NCBI RefSeq assembly: GCF_011927765.1
Contig: NZ_JAATJG010000011.1
Span: 81,620-145,619, forward strand
Source: Wenyingzhuangia aestuarii
Lineage (GTDB): Bacteria > Bacteroidota > Bacteroidia > Flavobacteriales > Flavobacteriaceae
Direction: 5' to 3'
DNA: 64,000 bases
This document shows positions 26,337 to 35,657 of this stretch, one piece after another (within the stretch, counting starts at the first letter, position 1; every line of letters begins with the position of its first letter). Under the pieces are notes generated by a model. That model was not told the origin of the DNA. It made no database searches and was given only the letters and a program-made list of their open reading frames with translations. Position numbers and translations under genes: made by a program.

Positions 26337-27989
26337 ATGTCAGTTCAGTACGCACAAATAGATCCAAAAGACAATATTATTGTGGCTATTCAGCCTTTAG
26401 CAAAAGATACTTTTGTAGAAGTAGCGGGTCAGAGTTTACTATTAAAAGAAAATATCAAACAAAAGCATAAGTTTGCTTTGAATGATTTTGCAGTAGGTGA
26501 TGAGATCTTTATGTATGGTGTGCTTATTGGAAAAGCCGTTTTGCCAATTTCAGCAGGATGTGCTATTACTATAGAAAACGTAAAACACGCATCTTCAGAG
26601 TATAAAGAAAACAAAGAAAAATATTCTTGGACAGCTCCTGATACTTCTAATTTTAAAGATAGAACCTTTAATGGTTATCATCGTAAGGATGGGAAAGTAG
26701 GAACTGCTAACTACTGGCTAGTTATTCCATTAACTTTTTGTGAAAATAGAAATATTGATGTTTTAGAAGGTGCTCTTTCAGAAAAATTAGGATACGAAAC
26801 TAAAAAAGATTTTGCCGTAGATACCGATGCTTTAATCAATCAATACAAAGCCGGAGCTACAGCAGATGAACTTTTTAACACACCCATTATTACGACCAAA
26901 GAAGAAATGTCTAAAAACAGAGTATTCTCTAATGTTGATGGGATTAAATTCTTAAAACATGATGGTGGTTGTGGAGGTATTCGTCAAGATTCTGAAACCT
27001 TGTGTAGATTACTAGCTGGATATATTTCAAACCCAAATGTAGCTGGAGCCACTATTTTTAGTTTAGGTTGTCAAAATGCCCAAATAGAAATGTTGCAAAA
27101 TGCAATTAAGGACATTGCTCCTAATTGCGATAAACCAGTACATTACTTAGAACAACAACAAAGTGAAAGTGAACGTAAGTTAATAGAAGAAGCTGTAAAG
27201 CATACTTTTATTGGTTTAACAGAAGCTAACAAAATTACGAGACAACCAGCTCCATTAAGCAAATTAACGCTAGGACTAGAGTGCGGAGGGTCAGATGGAT
27301 TCTCTGGAATTTCTGCCAACCCTGCTTTAGGATATGCTTCTGATTTATTAGTTGCACTAGGTGGTTGTCCGGTTTTGTCTGAATTTCCAGAGTTAAATGG
27401 TGTAGAACAAGACATTATTAATAGATGTGTAACAGAACACGATGCAAAAAAGTTCTACAATATTATGAGAGCTTATTCTGCAGCAGCAGTAGCTGTAGGT
27501 TCTGGTTTTGAAAACAACCCTTCTCCAGGAAATATTAAAGATGGTTTAATTACCGATGCTATGAAATCTGCCGGAGCAGCCAAAAAAGGAGGAACTTCTC
27601 CTGTGGTAGAGGTGTTAGATTATACAGAGCAAGTAACCAAACCAGGATTAAATTTACTGTGTACACCAGGTAACGATGTTGAATCTACAACAGGTTTAGT
27701 AGGTTCAGGATGTAACGTAGTGGTGTTTACTACAGGTTTAGGAACTCCAACAGGAAATCCTGTAGCTCCTGTATTAAAAATGTCTAGCAATACCAATTTG
27801 TACGAACGTATGAATGATATCATCGACATTAATGCTGGAACTGTTATTACAGGTGAGGATACCATCCAAACTATGGGAGAAAAAATATTAGATCATGTCA
27901 TTAGAGTGGCTAGTGGAGAAACTCCATCCAAAGCAGTATTGCATGGACATAACGATTTTATTCCTTGGAAAAGAGGAGTGTCTTTATAA
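26337..27989 (+). CDS. uxaA: Altronate dehydratase
   Basis: A 550-residue full-length UxaA: N-terminal SAF domain (~1-95) and the large C-terminal catalytic domain with conserved glycine- and cysteine-rich stretches (KHDGGCGGIRQDSETLCR, LGLECGGSDGFSG, GSGCNVVVFTTG). It dehydrates D-altronate to KDG and is iron/manganese dependent in the family. It belongs to the uronate-type branch used here for L-galactose after conversion to tagaturonate and altronate. 10 bp downstream of the aldolase; a hairpin at 28015-28046 follows before the next operon gene. Confidence 0.92.
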   Translation: MSVQYAQIDPKDNIIVAIQPLAKDTFVEVAGQSLLLKENIKQKHKFALNDFAVGDEIFMYGVLIGKAVLPISAGCAITIENVKHASSEYKENKEKYSWTAPDTSNFKDRTFNGYHRKDGKVGTANYWLVIPLTFCENRNIDVLEGALSEKLGYETKKDFAVDTDALINQYKAGATADELFNTPIITTKEEMSKNRVFSNVDGIKFLKHDGGCGGIRQDSETLCRLLAGYISNPNVAGATIFSLGCQNAQIEMLQNAIKDIAPNCDKPVHYLEQQQSESERKLIEEAVKHTFIGLTEANKITRQPAPLSKLTLGLECGGSDGFSGISANPALGYASDLLVALGGCPVLSEFPELNGVEQDIINRCVTEHDAKKFYNIMRAYSAAAVAVGSGFENNPSPGNIKDGLITDAMKSAGAAKKGGTSPVVEVLDYTEQVTKPGLNLLCTPGNDVESTTGLVGSGCNVVVFTTGLGTPTGNPVAPVLKMSSNTNLYERMNDIIDINAGTVITGEDTIQTMGEKILDHVIRVASGETPSKAVLHGHNDFIPWKRGVSL

Positions 27990-28014
27990 CTAGTATTTAA
28001 TATAAAAAACATAT

Positions 28015-28046
28015 ATGTTCTGCTAAAGTAGATTTTAGCAGAACAT
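28015..28046 (+). terminator. Hairpin after uxaA (possible partial terminator or mRNA 3' end)
   Basis: Perfect 13-bp stem ATGTTCTGCTAAA / TTTAGCAGAACAT with a 6-nt loop, not followed by a T run. It may partly end or stabilise the lgoD-uxaA transcript before uxaB. Confidence 0.5.
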
Positions 28047-28145
28047 TATAGCAATAAAAAAATTTGCTTCAATAAAGAAAGTTTGTAATTGAAACTAACT
28101 AATTGTTGATTCGAGAAATTTTAAAGAATAAATAATATCAATAAA

Positions 28146-29597
28146 ATGGATTCATTAAATAGAACAACAGCTAATAAGCCTGTGCAATATCCTGTGCGTG
28201 TCATGCAATTTGGAGGAGGTAATTTTTTAAGAGCCTTTTGCGATTGTATGTTTGATGTATTGAACAAAACAACTGATTTTAACGGAAGTGTTGCTGTAGT
28301 AAAACCTACCAAGAGAGGTGATTATACAGAGTTAAGAACACAAGAAGGTTTATTTCATGTAGCTTTAGACGGAGTTAGAAATGGAACATTAGTTTCAGAA
28401 GTTGCTTTGGTAGAATCTGTAAGTAAAGTTATTCAGCCTTATACAGAGTGGAACGAATATTTGGCTTTGGCAGAAGCACCAGAAATGCGTTTTATAGTAT
28501 CTAACACAACAGAAGCTGGAATTAAATTTTCTAATACAGACAAACAAACTGATTGTCCTCCACATGAATTTCCAGCAAAATTAACGTTGTGGTTACACCA
28601 TAGATTTACTCATTTTAATGGAGCTGCAGACAAAGGTTGTATATTATTGCCTTGTGAATTGATTGAGAATAATGGTGTAGAATTACAAAGAACCATTTTA
28701 GAATATATAAAGTTTTGGAACCTAGGTCAAGATTTTGCAGCATGGATTGTAGATCATAATTATTTCTGTAGCACTTTGGTAGATAGAATTGTTTCTGGAT
28801 TTCCAGAAGCTAGAAAACTAGAGATTGCTACACAAATTGGTTTTAATGATGATTTATTAGTCGCTGGAGAAGATTATCATAGTTGGGTAATTAAAGGATC
28901 TAAATTGGTGCAAAATGAATTGCCATTTGCCAAAACAGATTTAAACGTTCAGTTTGTAGACGATTTGTCTGATTATAGAGAAATGAAAGTTCGTGTATTA
29001 AACGGAGCACATACTTCTTTAGTTCCTGTAGGATATTTATCAGGATTAAGAACTGTAAAAGAAAGTATGGATGATGTATTGGTAAGCAACCATGTTTTAC
29101 AAGTATTGTCATCAGAAATAAAACCAACGTTAACCAATTTTTCAGAAAGTGAAGTAGATGCGTTTATTAATGCGGTAATAGATCGTTTTAAAAACCCAAC
29201 ATTAAAGCACTTTTTATTAGCTATATCTTTAAATAGCACCTCTAAATTTCAAGCAAGATTGTTACCTGCTTTTAGAGAATATACTGCCTTAAACGGAACT
29301 TTTCCTAAACGTATAGCTTTCTCATTAGCTTGTATGATTCGTTTTTACAAAGGAAGTTTTAACAACGAAACTATTGATGTAAATGACGATGCACAAGCAT
29401 TAGAATTCTTTAAAACGGAATGGAATAAGGTAGATGATGGAAGTCAGACTTTAGAAGCATTGGTACAGCATACTTTGGCAAATAAAACAATTGTAGGTGA
29501 TGATTTGTCTATCTACAATGGATTGGTTGCTTTTGTAACAGAAAAAATTCAAGAAATAGAAAATAAAGGAGTGAAATATTGCCTTGAAAATTTATAA
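28146..29597 (+). CDS. uxaB: Tagaturonate reductase (altronate oxidoreductase)
   Basis: A 483-residue mannitol-dehydrogenase-family enzyme, reducing D-tagaturonate to D-altronate with NADH. The Rossmann part begins VRVMQFGGGNFLRAF and the C-terminal catalytic helix has KVRVLNGAHTSLVPVGYLSG, with the Lys, Asn and His of the family. It links LgoD (oxidation) to UxaA (dehydration), so the NAD cycle is balanced. It follows uxaA after 156 bp with a hairpin, so it may also have a weak promoter of its own. Confidence 0.9.
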   Translation: MDSLNRTTANKPVQYPVRVMQFGGGNFLRAFCDCMFDVLNKTTDFNGSVAVVKPTKRGDYTELRTQEGLFHVALDGVRNGTLVSEVALVESVSKVIQPYTEWNEYLALAEAPEMRFIVSNTTEAGIKFSNTDKQTDCPPHEFPAKLTLWLHHRFTHFNGAADKGCILLPCELIENNGVELQRTILEYIKFWNLGQDFAAWIVDHNYFCSTLVDRIVSGFPEARKLEIATQIGFNDDLLVAGEDYHSWVIKGSKLVQNELPFAKTDLNVQFVDDLSDYREMKVRVLNGAHTSLVPVGYLSGLRTVKESMDDVLVSNHVLQVLSSEIKPTLTNFSESEVDAFINAVIDRFKNPTLKHFLLAISLNSTSKFQARLLPAFREYTALNGTFPKRIAFSLACMIRFYKGSFNNETIDVNDDAQALEFFKTEWNKVDDGSQTLEALVQHTLANKTIVGDDLSIYNGLVAFVTEKIQEIENKGVKYCLENL

Positions 29598-29607
29598 AAA
29601 CGGAGTT

Positions 29608-30435
29608 ATGAATATAGATTCACATCAACATTTTTGGAAATACGAACCCGTAAAACATAGTTGGATAGACGATGAAATGGCGGTTATTCGTAAAGATTTT
29701 ATGCCGTCAGATTTAAAAGAAGTTTATCAAGAAAACAACATAGACGGATGTGTAGCCGTACAAGCAGATCAAACATTAGCAGAAACAGATTTCTTATTAG
29801 ACTTAGCTACTAAAAACGATTTTATCAAAGGAATTGTTGGTTGGGTAGATTTTAGAGCAGATAATATTGATGAAGTACTAAAACATTACAGTCAGTTTGA
29901 TAAAGTAAAAGGGTTTCGTCATGTAGTTCAAGGAGAAGCAGATCATAATTTTTTGTTAAGACCTGATTTTTTAAACGGAATTGCTAAGCTAGAACAATAC
30001 AATTTTACCTACGATATTTTGGTGTTTCCACATCAATTAGGATCGGTGTTAGAATTTGTAAAAAAGTTCCCAAACATCAAATTTGTGATAGATCATATAG
30101 CAAAACCTTACATTAAATATGGGTTTTATGAGGGGTGGGCATTGCTAATGAAAGAAATTGCAACTTACCCAAATGTTTACTGTAAGCTATCAGGAATGAT
30201 TACAGAAGCAGATTACAAAACATGGACCTACGAGCAATTAATACCATATATGGAATTGATTTTGTCTGCTTTTGGAGCCGACAGAATTTTATATGGTTCT
30301 GATTGGCCAGTATGTTTGGTAGCAGGAAACTATAAGAAAGTAAGAAAAATAACAACCGATTTTATAGCAAATTTACCTATCGCTGATCGAAAGGCAATTA
30401 TGGGCTTAAATGCAGTAAAATTTTACAATTTATAA
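29608..30435 (+). CDS. COG3618 amidohydrolase, sugar lactonase (L-galactono-/L-fucono-lactonase)
   Basis: A ~275-residue metal-dependent amidohydrolase, predicted to open the L-galactonolactone made by the AKR dehydrogenase. I use the ATG at 29608 (MNIDSHQHFWKY), with a GGAG-like signal just upstream, rather than the TTG at 29584. Motifs: DSHQHFW (metal His pair), VDHIAKP and LYGSDWPVC (metal Asp). COG3618 members with this signature hydrolyse L-fucono- and L-galactono-lactones. No fuconate dehydratase is present, while every step below L-galactonate is, so L-galactonolactone is the preferred substrate. 10 bp after uxaB. Confidence 0.85.
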   Translation: MNIDSHQHFWKYEPVKHSWIDDEMAVIRKDFMPSDLKEVYQENNIDGCVAVQADQTLAETDFLLDLATKNDFIKGIVGWVDFRADNIDEVLKHYSQFDKVKGFRHVVQGEADHNFLLRPDFLNGIAKLEQYNFTYDILVFPHQLGSVLEFVKKFPNIKFVIDHIAKPYIKYGFYEGWALLMKEIATYPNVYCKLSGMITEADYKTWTYEQLIPYMELILSAFGADRILYGSDWPVCLVAGNYKKVRKITTDFIANLPIADRKAIMGLNAVKFYNL

Positions 30436-30446
30436 AACATAAAAAA

Positions 30447-31400
30447 ATGAAGACAAATCCAACTTACATAAAAGGAGATTATACAAAAAGTGAATTTTTT
30501 AACAACCAAAGTAGACTTGTTTGTGGTTGTTCTGGACTTGGTGGAGTTTGGAGGCCTATAGAAGAAAAAGATGCTGTAGAAACATTAACTTATGCGTTAG
30601 AAAACGGAGTTCGTGTATTTGATACTGCACCTTCTTACAATAGATCTCAAGAGTTTTTAGGTAAAACATTAAAAGCATGGACAGGAGAAAAGCCATTTAT
30701 TAGTACAAAAGTTGGTCGTTTACAGGCTGATAGAGCTGATGATTGTATTGTAGATTATTCTACAGAAACCATGAGAAAAAGTGTATACCAAAGTTTAGAG
30801 GTAATTGGTATAGATAAAATAGATTTATTGTTTTTACATGAGCCACACTTAGTGCCTGTAGAAAGAATGGACGAAATTATGGATTGTTTAAATAATCTTA
30901 AAAAAGAAGGAGTTGTTGGAAGGTTAGGAATAGGAGGTAATCCAACCGAACCATTTTATCCACATATGATTAAAGAGAATTTTGATGTGCTTTCTGGATT
31001 CTTAAAAATGGATGCTTGTAATTTATCTGGTTTTGAAAGAGATATTCCTCAAATTCAAAAAGAAAATATAGCGTACTATGCAGCATCTGCATTACACATG
31101 GGGTTATTAGGAAGACGATTAGATCAATACAACGAAGAAAGACCTAATAACGAATGGGTAACCAATTTAGATGTAGATACGGCTCTTGAAATTAATAAGA
31201 TTGCTATTAAGCACAATATTCCATTATCAAGATTGGCATTAAGATATGTGTTCTCTATTAAAGAAGCAGATAGAGTTGTGGTAGGACCAAGTAAAAAAGA
31301 GCAAATGGTAGATTTGTTAAATGCTTGGAACGAAGGAAAACTAGAAGAATCAATTTTTGATGAAATTACAGCTGTAATAAAAAATGGAGCTGCTAAATAA
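30447..31400 (+). CDS. Aldo/keto reductase, L-galactose (L-fucose) 1-dehydrogenase
   Basis: A 317-residue AKR. It has the N-terminal strand GCSGLGGVWRP, the catalytic Asp/Tyr in VFDTAPSYNRSQEFLG, the catalytic Lys in ISTKVGR and the His in LFLHEPH. It would oxidise L-galactose at C1 to the lactone with NAD(P). AKRs of the D-threo-aldose/L-galactose dehydrogenase type share this architecture and act on both L-fucose and L-galactose. Gene order (AKR beside the COG3618 lactonase, above LgoD-UxaB-UxaA-KdgK-Eda) supports L-galactose. Substrate preference must be measured. Confidence 0.82.
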   Translation: MKTNPTYIKGDYTKSEFFNNQSRLVCGCSGLGGVWRPIEEKDAVETLTYALENGVRVFDTAPSYNRSQEFLGKTLKAWTGEKPFISTKVGRLQADRADDCIVDYSTETMRKSVYQSLEVIGIDKIDLLFLHEPHLVPVERMDEIMDCLNNLKKEGVVGRLGIGGNPTEPFYPHMIKENFDVLSGFLKMDACNLSGFERDIPQIQKENIAYYAASALHMGLLGRRLDQYNEERPNNEWVTNLDVDTALEINKIAIKHNIPLSRLALRYVFSIKEADRVVVGPSKKEQMVDLLNAWNEGKLEESIFDEITAVIKNGAAK

Positions 31401-31525
31401 GAGTAGTAACAGTAAAAGTTAAGAAATAAAGCTTTTAAAGACATTTGTAATACTTTCAAAGACATATGAATTCAGAAGATAGTAGATATTGTCATTAATT
31501 CGTAATTGATTAAAACTAACAAAGT

Positions 31526-32863
31526 ATGAGTAACACAATTAAAAAACCGGTAGTAAGCAAAGAGTTGCTATTCCCTTTTATTATTATCACTTCATTATTT
31601 GCCTTATGGGGTATTGCTAATGATTTAACCAATCCAATGGTTTCTGCATTTAAAAAAGTAATGCCAGAATTATCTAACATGCAAGCATCTTTAGTACAGT
31701 TTGCTTTTTACTTTGGATATTTTTTTATGGCTTTGCCTGCAGCATTATTTATAAGAAAATTTAGTTATAAGTCTGGAATCCTTTTAGGATTGGCTTTGTA
31801 TGCAATTGGAGCTTTTTTGTTTTATCCTGCAGCCGCTTTTCAAGAGTTTAATTATTTCTTGGTGTCTTTATGGATTATTACTTGTGGTTTGGCCTTTTTA
31901 GAAACTACTTCTAATCCTTTAATTTTAGCATTAGGAGATAAAGAAACAGCTACACAACGTTTAAATTTAGCACAAGCTTTTAATCCTATTGGATCTTTAA
32001 TGGGAATGATTGTTGCCCAACAGTTTGTGATTTCTGCATTAAGATCTGATGATAAAAATGAAGCAGGAGAATTAGTGTATGATACCTTATCTGAATCTGC
32101 TAAAGCAGTAGTAAGAGAAAATGATTTAAGTGTAATTAGTGTACCTTATATTATTTTAGGATTAGTGGTTGTAGCTATTACGGTGCTAATTATTTTTACA
32201 AAAATTCCTAAAACAGCAGAAGAAGATAAAATGAGTTTATCGGAATCTTTTAAAATATTATTTGCAAATAATAATTACGTTCAAGGAGTTATTGCTCAGG
32301 CATTTTATGTGGGAGCTCAAATTATGTGTTGGACTTATATTTTTCAATATGTAGATAATATTAACGAGAGTTTACCAGAAAGTGAAGCGTTAACTGCTAC
32401 TTGGTTTAACGTGGCAGCCATGGTTATCTTTTTATCTGGTAGATGGATTGGAACTGGATTAATGAAAACAATGAATCCTTCTAAAGTATTAATGATGTTT
32501 GGTATTGGTGGAGTTATTTCTGCTGCGGGAGCAGTGTTATTGCCAGGAACATTAGGGTTGTATTCATTAGTATTGGTTTCTTTATTTATGTCTATTATGT
32601 TTCCAACTATTTATGGAATTGCTTTAAAAGATATGGGAGATGAAGCTAAAATTGGATCGGCTGGATTGGTAATGGCTATTGTAGGTGGTGCTTTAATGCC
32701 AGTACTACAAGGAAGTATTTTAGATTGGGGAGGACCTGGTTTTTCTGATATGAAAATTTTAGGATACATTCCAGAGGTTAATTTCTCTTTTATTTTACCC
32801 TTAATTTGTTTGGTTGTTGTAGCTAGATATGGAATGGTAACCTATAAAAAATCTAAAAATTAA
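31526..32863 (+). CDS. fucP: FucP-type L-fucose/L-galactose:H+ symporter (MFS)
   Basis: A 445-residue major-facilitator permease with ~12 hydrophobic helices. FucP-family text includes FPFIIITSLFALWGIANDLTNP at the N-terminus, ETTSNPLILALG in the middle, and QAFNPIGSLMGM. It imports L-fucose-like sugars; L-galactose differs from L-fucose only by the 6-OH and is a likely substrate here. It follows the AKR by 125 bp and precedes the mutarotase by 7 bp. A paralog (35658-36959) sits in the fucose cluster, so the two may have different sugar preferences. Confidence 0.9.
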   Translation: MSNTIKKPVVSKELLFPFIIITSLFALWGIANDLTNPMVSAFKKVMPELSNMQASLVQFAFYFGYFFMALPAALFIRKFSYKSGILLGLALYAIGAFLFYPAAAFQEFNYFLVSLWIITCGLAFLETTSNPLILALGDKETATQRLNLAQAFNPIGSLMGMIVAQQFVISALRSDDKNEAGELVYDTLSESAKAVVRENDLSVISVPYIILGLVVVAITVLIIFTKIPKTAEEDKMSLSESFKILFANNNYVQGVIAQAFYVGAQIMCWTYIFQYVDNINESLPESEALTATWFNVAAMVIFLSGRWIGTGLMKTMNPSKVLMMFGIGGVISAAGAVLLPGTLGLYSLVLVSLFMSIMFPTIYGIALKDMGDEAKIGSAGLVMAIVGGALMPVLQGSILDWGGPGFSDMKILGYIPEVNFSFILPLICLVVVARYGMVTYKKSKN

Positions 32864-32870
32864 ATAAATT

Positions 32871-33215
32871 ATGAGTATTAAGAGATATTGTTTGACTTGT
32901 GATTTAAAAGACGATGACAAGTTAATAGCAGAGTATAAAGAATATCATGCAGCAGGAAATGCTTGGCCAGAAATTACAGCAAGTATTAAAGATGCTGGAA
33001 TTGTAGACATGCAAATCTATTTATCAGGAAACAGAATGTTTATGATTATGGAATGTGATGAAACTTTTGATCCTAATAAAAAAGCAGAAATGGATGCTAA
33101 GAATCCTAAAGTGCAAGAGTGGGAACAGTTGATGTGGAAATATCAACAAGGATTACCTTGGGCTAAGAATGGAGAAAAATGGATTGAAATGGAAAAAGTA
33201 TTTCAATTAGTATAA
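32871..33215 (+). CDS. L-rhamnose/L-fucose mutarotase family protein
   Basis: A 114-residue RhaM/FucU-like (DUF718-type) mutarotase with the GNAWPEI, DMQIYLSGNRMFMIMEC and QEWEQLMWKYQQGLPWA segments. It should speed interconversion of the alpha and beta anomers of a 6-deoxy-L-sugar or L-galactose, so GH29-released alpha-anomers reach the dehydrogenase or isomerase. It closes the L-galactose operon: the strong palindromic terminator at 33222 begins 7 bp after its stop. Confidence 0.88.
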   Translation: MSIKRYCLTCDLKDDDKLIAEYKEYHAAGNAWPEITASIKDAGIVDMQIYLSGNRMFMIMECDETFDPNKKAEMDAKNPKVQEWEQLMWKYQQGLPWAKNGEKWIEMEKVFQLV

Positions 33216-33221
33216 CATAAG

Positions 33222-33257
33222 AAAAAGGCCAAACACAATATTGTGTTTGGCCTTTTT
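33222..33257. terminator. Bidirectional terminator (perfect palindrome)
   Basis: An 18-bp perfect inverted repeat with no unpaired centre: AAAAAGGCCAAACACAAT followed by its complement. It separates the mutarotase (+) and LldD (-). Confidence 0.88.
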
Positions 33258-33280
33258 ACTAGGGTGGGGGTATGTATCAA

Positions 33281-34429
33281 CTACTTAATTAAATGTGGTT
33301 TAAAAGAACCTGTTTCTTGACAACAAATTTGTTCCATAACTTGTAATAATTCTCTTTTCATTAAAGAGATTGTATGGTCTCCTCCTTCTTTACCTAAGGC
33401 ACCAACTCCGTACATAAAGCTTCTTCCCATAAAGGTAAATTCAGCTCCACTAGCCATAGCTCGTGCAATATCTGGACCTCCACGTAAACCTGAATCGACC
33501 ATTATTTTTATTTGATCTCCAAATTTTTGAGCTAAGTTTGTCATAGGCACAATAGAAGACTGACCTGCATCTAATTGACGACCTCCGTGATTAGAAACAA
33601 TAATTCCATCAACACCTAAGTCTATAGATTTTTGTGCATCTTCTTCGCTAACAACTCCTTTAATTACTAACTTTCCTTTCCATTGTTCTCTAATAGAAGC
33701 AATTCTGTCTTCGTTTAATCTTCCAGAAAAAGTCATGTCCATAAATTCTCCTAATTTCTTTAAGTTTAATCCTTTAGGCATGTATTTTTCTAAAGTTTTA
33801 AAACTAGGTTGTCCGTGTATTAAAGTTTGTAAAGCCCAATCAGGTTTTTTCATTACTTCAATAATGTTTTTTATACTCATGCTTGGAGGCATTGCTAGTC
33901 CATTACGAACATCACGAGGTCTATATCCAAAGGTAGGAACATCGGCCAAAATAACCAATACATCTGTACCTGCAGCAGCAGCTCTATCTAACAAATCACG
34001 TTTCATTGCTTCCTCTGCAGGATGATATAACTGAAACCATGATTTACCTTCGGTAATTTCTGCAACACGTTCTATACTAGAGGTGGTAACTGTACTTAAT
34101 ATAAAAGGAACGTTGTGTTTTTTTGCAGATTTAGCTAATATTTCTGGAGAATTTGGCCACATTAATCCTTGTAATCCCACAGGAGAAATTCCAAAAGGAG
34201 CATCATAGGTATGTCCAAACAACTCTGTTCTCATTTCTGATTTTTCAAACTTAGATAAGTATTGAGGCATCAATTCTATTTTTTGAAGATCAGTTCTGTT
34301 TTTATCTAAATTGATGTCTTCATTACACCCTCCATCTAAATATTCAAAAGCAAACTTTGGCATTTTTACCATCGCTCTTTTTCGTAAATCATCTACTGAT
34401 GGATATTTTGGATTAATTGTTAATTCCAT
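33281..34429 (-). CDS. lldD: FMN-dependent L-lactate dehydrogenase / alpha-hydroxy-acid oxidase
   Basis: A 382-residue FMN alpha-hydroxy-acid dehydrogenase, converting L-lactate to pyruvate. The signature SNHGGRQLD carries the catalytic His/Arg, and the FMN-binding region includes VILADVPTFGYRPRDVRNG and VDSGLRGG. L-lactate is the product of lactaldehyde dehydrogenase (37065), itself fed by the fuculose/rhamnulose aldolase, so it finishes the fucose route. It faces away from the fucA-fucI genes and is preceded by an AraC gene. Oxidation of another alpha-hydroxy acid is possible. Confidence 0.87.
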   Translation of the reverse strand: MELTINPKYPSVDDLRKRAMVKMPKFAFEYLDGGCNEDINLDKNRTDLQKIELMPQYLSKFEKSEMRTELFGHTYDAPFGISPVGLQGLMWPNSPEILAKSAKKHNVPFILSTVTTSSIERVAEITEGKSWFQLYHPAEEAMKRDLLDRAAAAGTDVLVILADVPTFGYRPRDVRNGLAMPPSMSIKNIIEVMKKPDWALQTLIHGQPSFKTLEKYMPKGLNLKKLGEFMDMTFSGRLNEDRIASIREQWKGKLVIKGVVSEEDAQKSIDLGVDGIIVSNHGGRQLDAGQSSIVPMTNLAQKFGDQIKIMVDSGLRGGPDIARAMASGAEFTFMGRSFMYGVGALGKEGGDHTISLMKRELLQVMEQICCQETGSFKPHLIK

Positions 34430-34678
34430 ATTTTATTTAGTTTAAAAAATATAATTCTGTAGTCTTTGATTAAGTTATCCATTTATAATGCATAACTATT
34501 CGCTCCAAATTTACAATGAATAGAAGTGATAATCTTCTTAATATTTAATAATATGTGATACTATTTTTGCCTTACTCTATAATTTAACTTAGAAAAATAG
34601 CAATTATTACATTTGTGTTTAATTTTGAATTTACTCTTAATTGCTTTAATGTCAGTTCTTAAGATTGTTTTTTGGTCC
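34430..34678. other. Intergenic gap between lldD and araC-1
   Basis: 249 bp, AT-rich, with no reading frame or hairpin that I can support. It should carry the lldD promoter (- strand) and the end of the AraC transcript. Confidence 0.4.
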
Positions 34679-35542
34679 TTAGTGGTTGTTAGTGTGTTTG
34701 TTTGAGTATGTTGAGGGGGAACAATTCATGATAATTTTAAATTGTCTGTTAAAGTTTGATATATTATTAAATCCCGATTTGTAACAAATTGTAGATATGT
34801 TATACTTGTTTTCTAAAAGTAATTTACAGGCATATCCAATACGAATTTCAGCTAAATATCTAGAGAAGGTTTTACGATTGGTTCGTTTAAAATAACGACT
34901 AAACGCTGTAGGATTCATATGTGCTAATTCGGCAACCTCAGTTAGTGTAATTACTCTATTAAAGTTTTTAAATATGTAGGTTAAAACTTTGTCTTGAGTT
35001 TGATTTGGTGTTGTTTTATATGAATTTATAAAACCTTCATTAGTTAACGACTTTGTTTGTTTACAGATTGCTAATTTATTTAGGATGTTTAGAAAAGCGA
35101 TGGTCTTTTCGTATCCTTCTAATTTTAGCATAGATTTTATTTCTTTAATCCTTTTTTTGGGTACATCTAAAAACTTTAAACCAAAACGAGCTTTTTTAAA
35201 AAGTGCTAAAATGTGTTCCATTTCAGGAGTTTCAAAAAAAGTAGTTCCTAAATAATCTTCTTTAAAGTGTATTGCTATAGCTGATTGATTGGCACCTCGT
35301 TTAAAAAAATCTTCTTCATTTAACCACATGTGTGGTAGGTTTTTTCCTAGTAGAATAATATCACCAGCTTCAAATTTTTCTATATTATCACCCACAAAAC
35401 AGGTTCCTTCATTTTTTAAAATAACAACAAGTTCCAGTTCTGGGTGATAGTGCCATATTTTTAAGAAGTATGGATAATCATTTACCTTGGTTGTAAAAGA
35501 CCTGTTGTTAATGTTGCCCCTGTCTAATAAATGAAGTTTCAT
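34679..35542 (-). CDS. AraC-family regulator (cupin + HTH)
   Basis: A 287-residue AraC/XylS regulator. The N-terminal cupin-like sugar-sensing domain (~20-110; WHYHPELELVVILKNEG, DIILLGKNLPHMW) is followed by a C-terminal double HTH (~190-285; ITLTEVAELAHMNPTAFSRYFK and the STICYKSGFNNISNFNRQFK helix). It lies between lldD and a FucP gene, all on the minus strand, and likely activates one or both in response to L-fucose, fuculose or lactate. It is distinct from the AraC regulator at 38766. Confidence 0.87.
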   Translation of the reverse strand: MKLHLLDRGNINNRSFTTKVNDYPYFLKIWHYHPELELVVILKNEGTCFVGDNIEKFEAGDIILLGKNLPHMWLNEEDFFKRGANQSAIAIHFKEDYLGTTFFETPEMEHILALFKKARFGLKFLDVPKKRIKEIKSMLKLEGYEKTIAFLNILNKLAICKQTKSLTNEGFINSYKTTPNQTQDKVLTYIFKNFNRVITLTEVAELAHMNPTAFSRYFKRTNRKTFSRYLAEIRIGYACKLLLENKYNISTICYKSGFNNISNFNRQFKIIMNCSPSTYSNKHTNNH

Positions 35543-35594
35543 AATTCGGTATTAGAGTTTAAGAATTTTAACTAAAAAATGATATATATAAATA

Positions 35595-35628
35595 TAGGCT
35601 AATAATTCATGAAAGAACTATTAGCCTA
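35595..35628 (-). terminator. Hairpin after the second FucP gene
   Basis: 10-bp stem TAGGCTAATA / TATTAGCCTA. It lies between the fucP stop and the downstream AraC gene on the minus strand. The following T-rich stretch is only moderate. Confidence 0.5.
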
Positions 35629-35657
35629 TTAAGGTAATATAATATCAGATGTATTTC

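Noticed and set aside
29608..31400. L-fuconate pathway reading of the AKR + COG3618 pair
   Set aside because: The same families act on L-fucose/L-fuconolactone, but no fuconate dehydratase, KDF dehydrogenase or matching aldolase is present, while all enzymes downstream of L-galactonate are.
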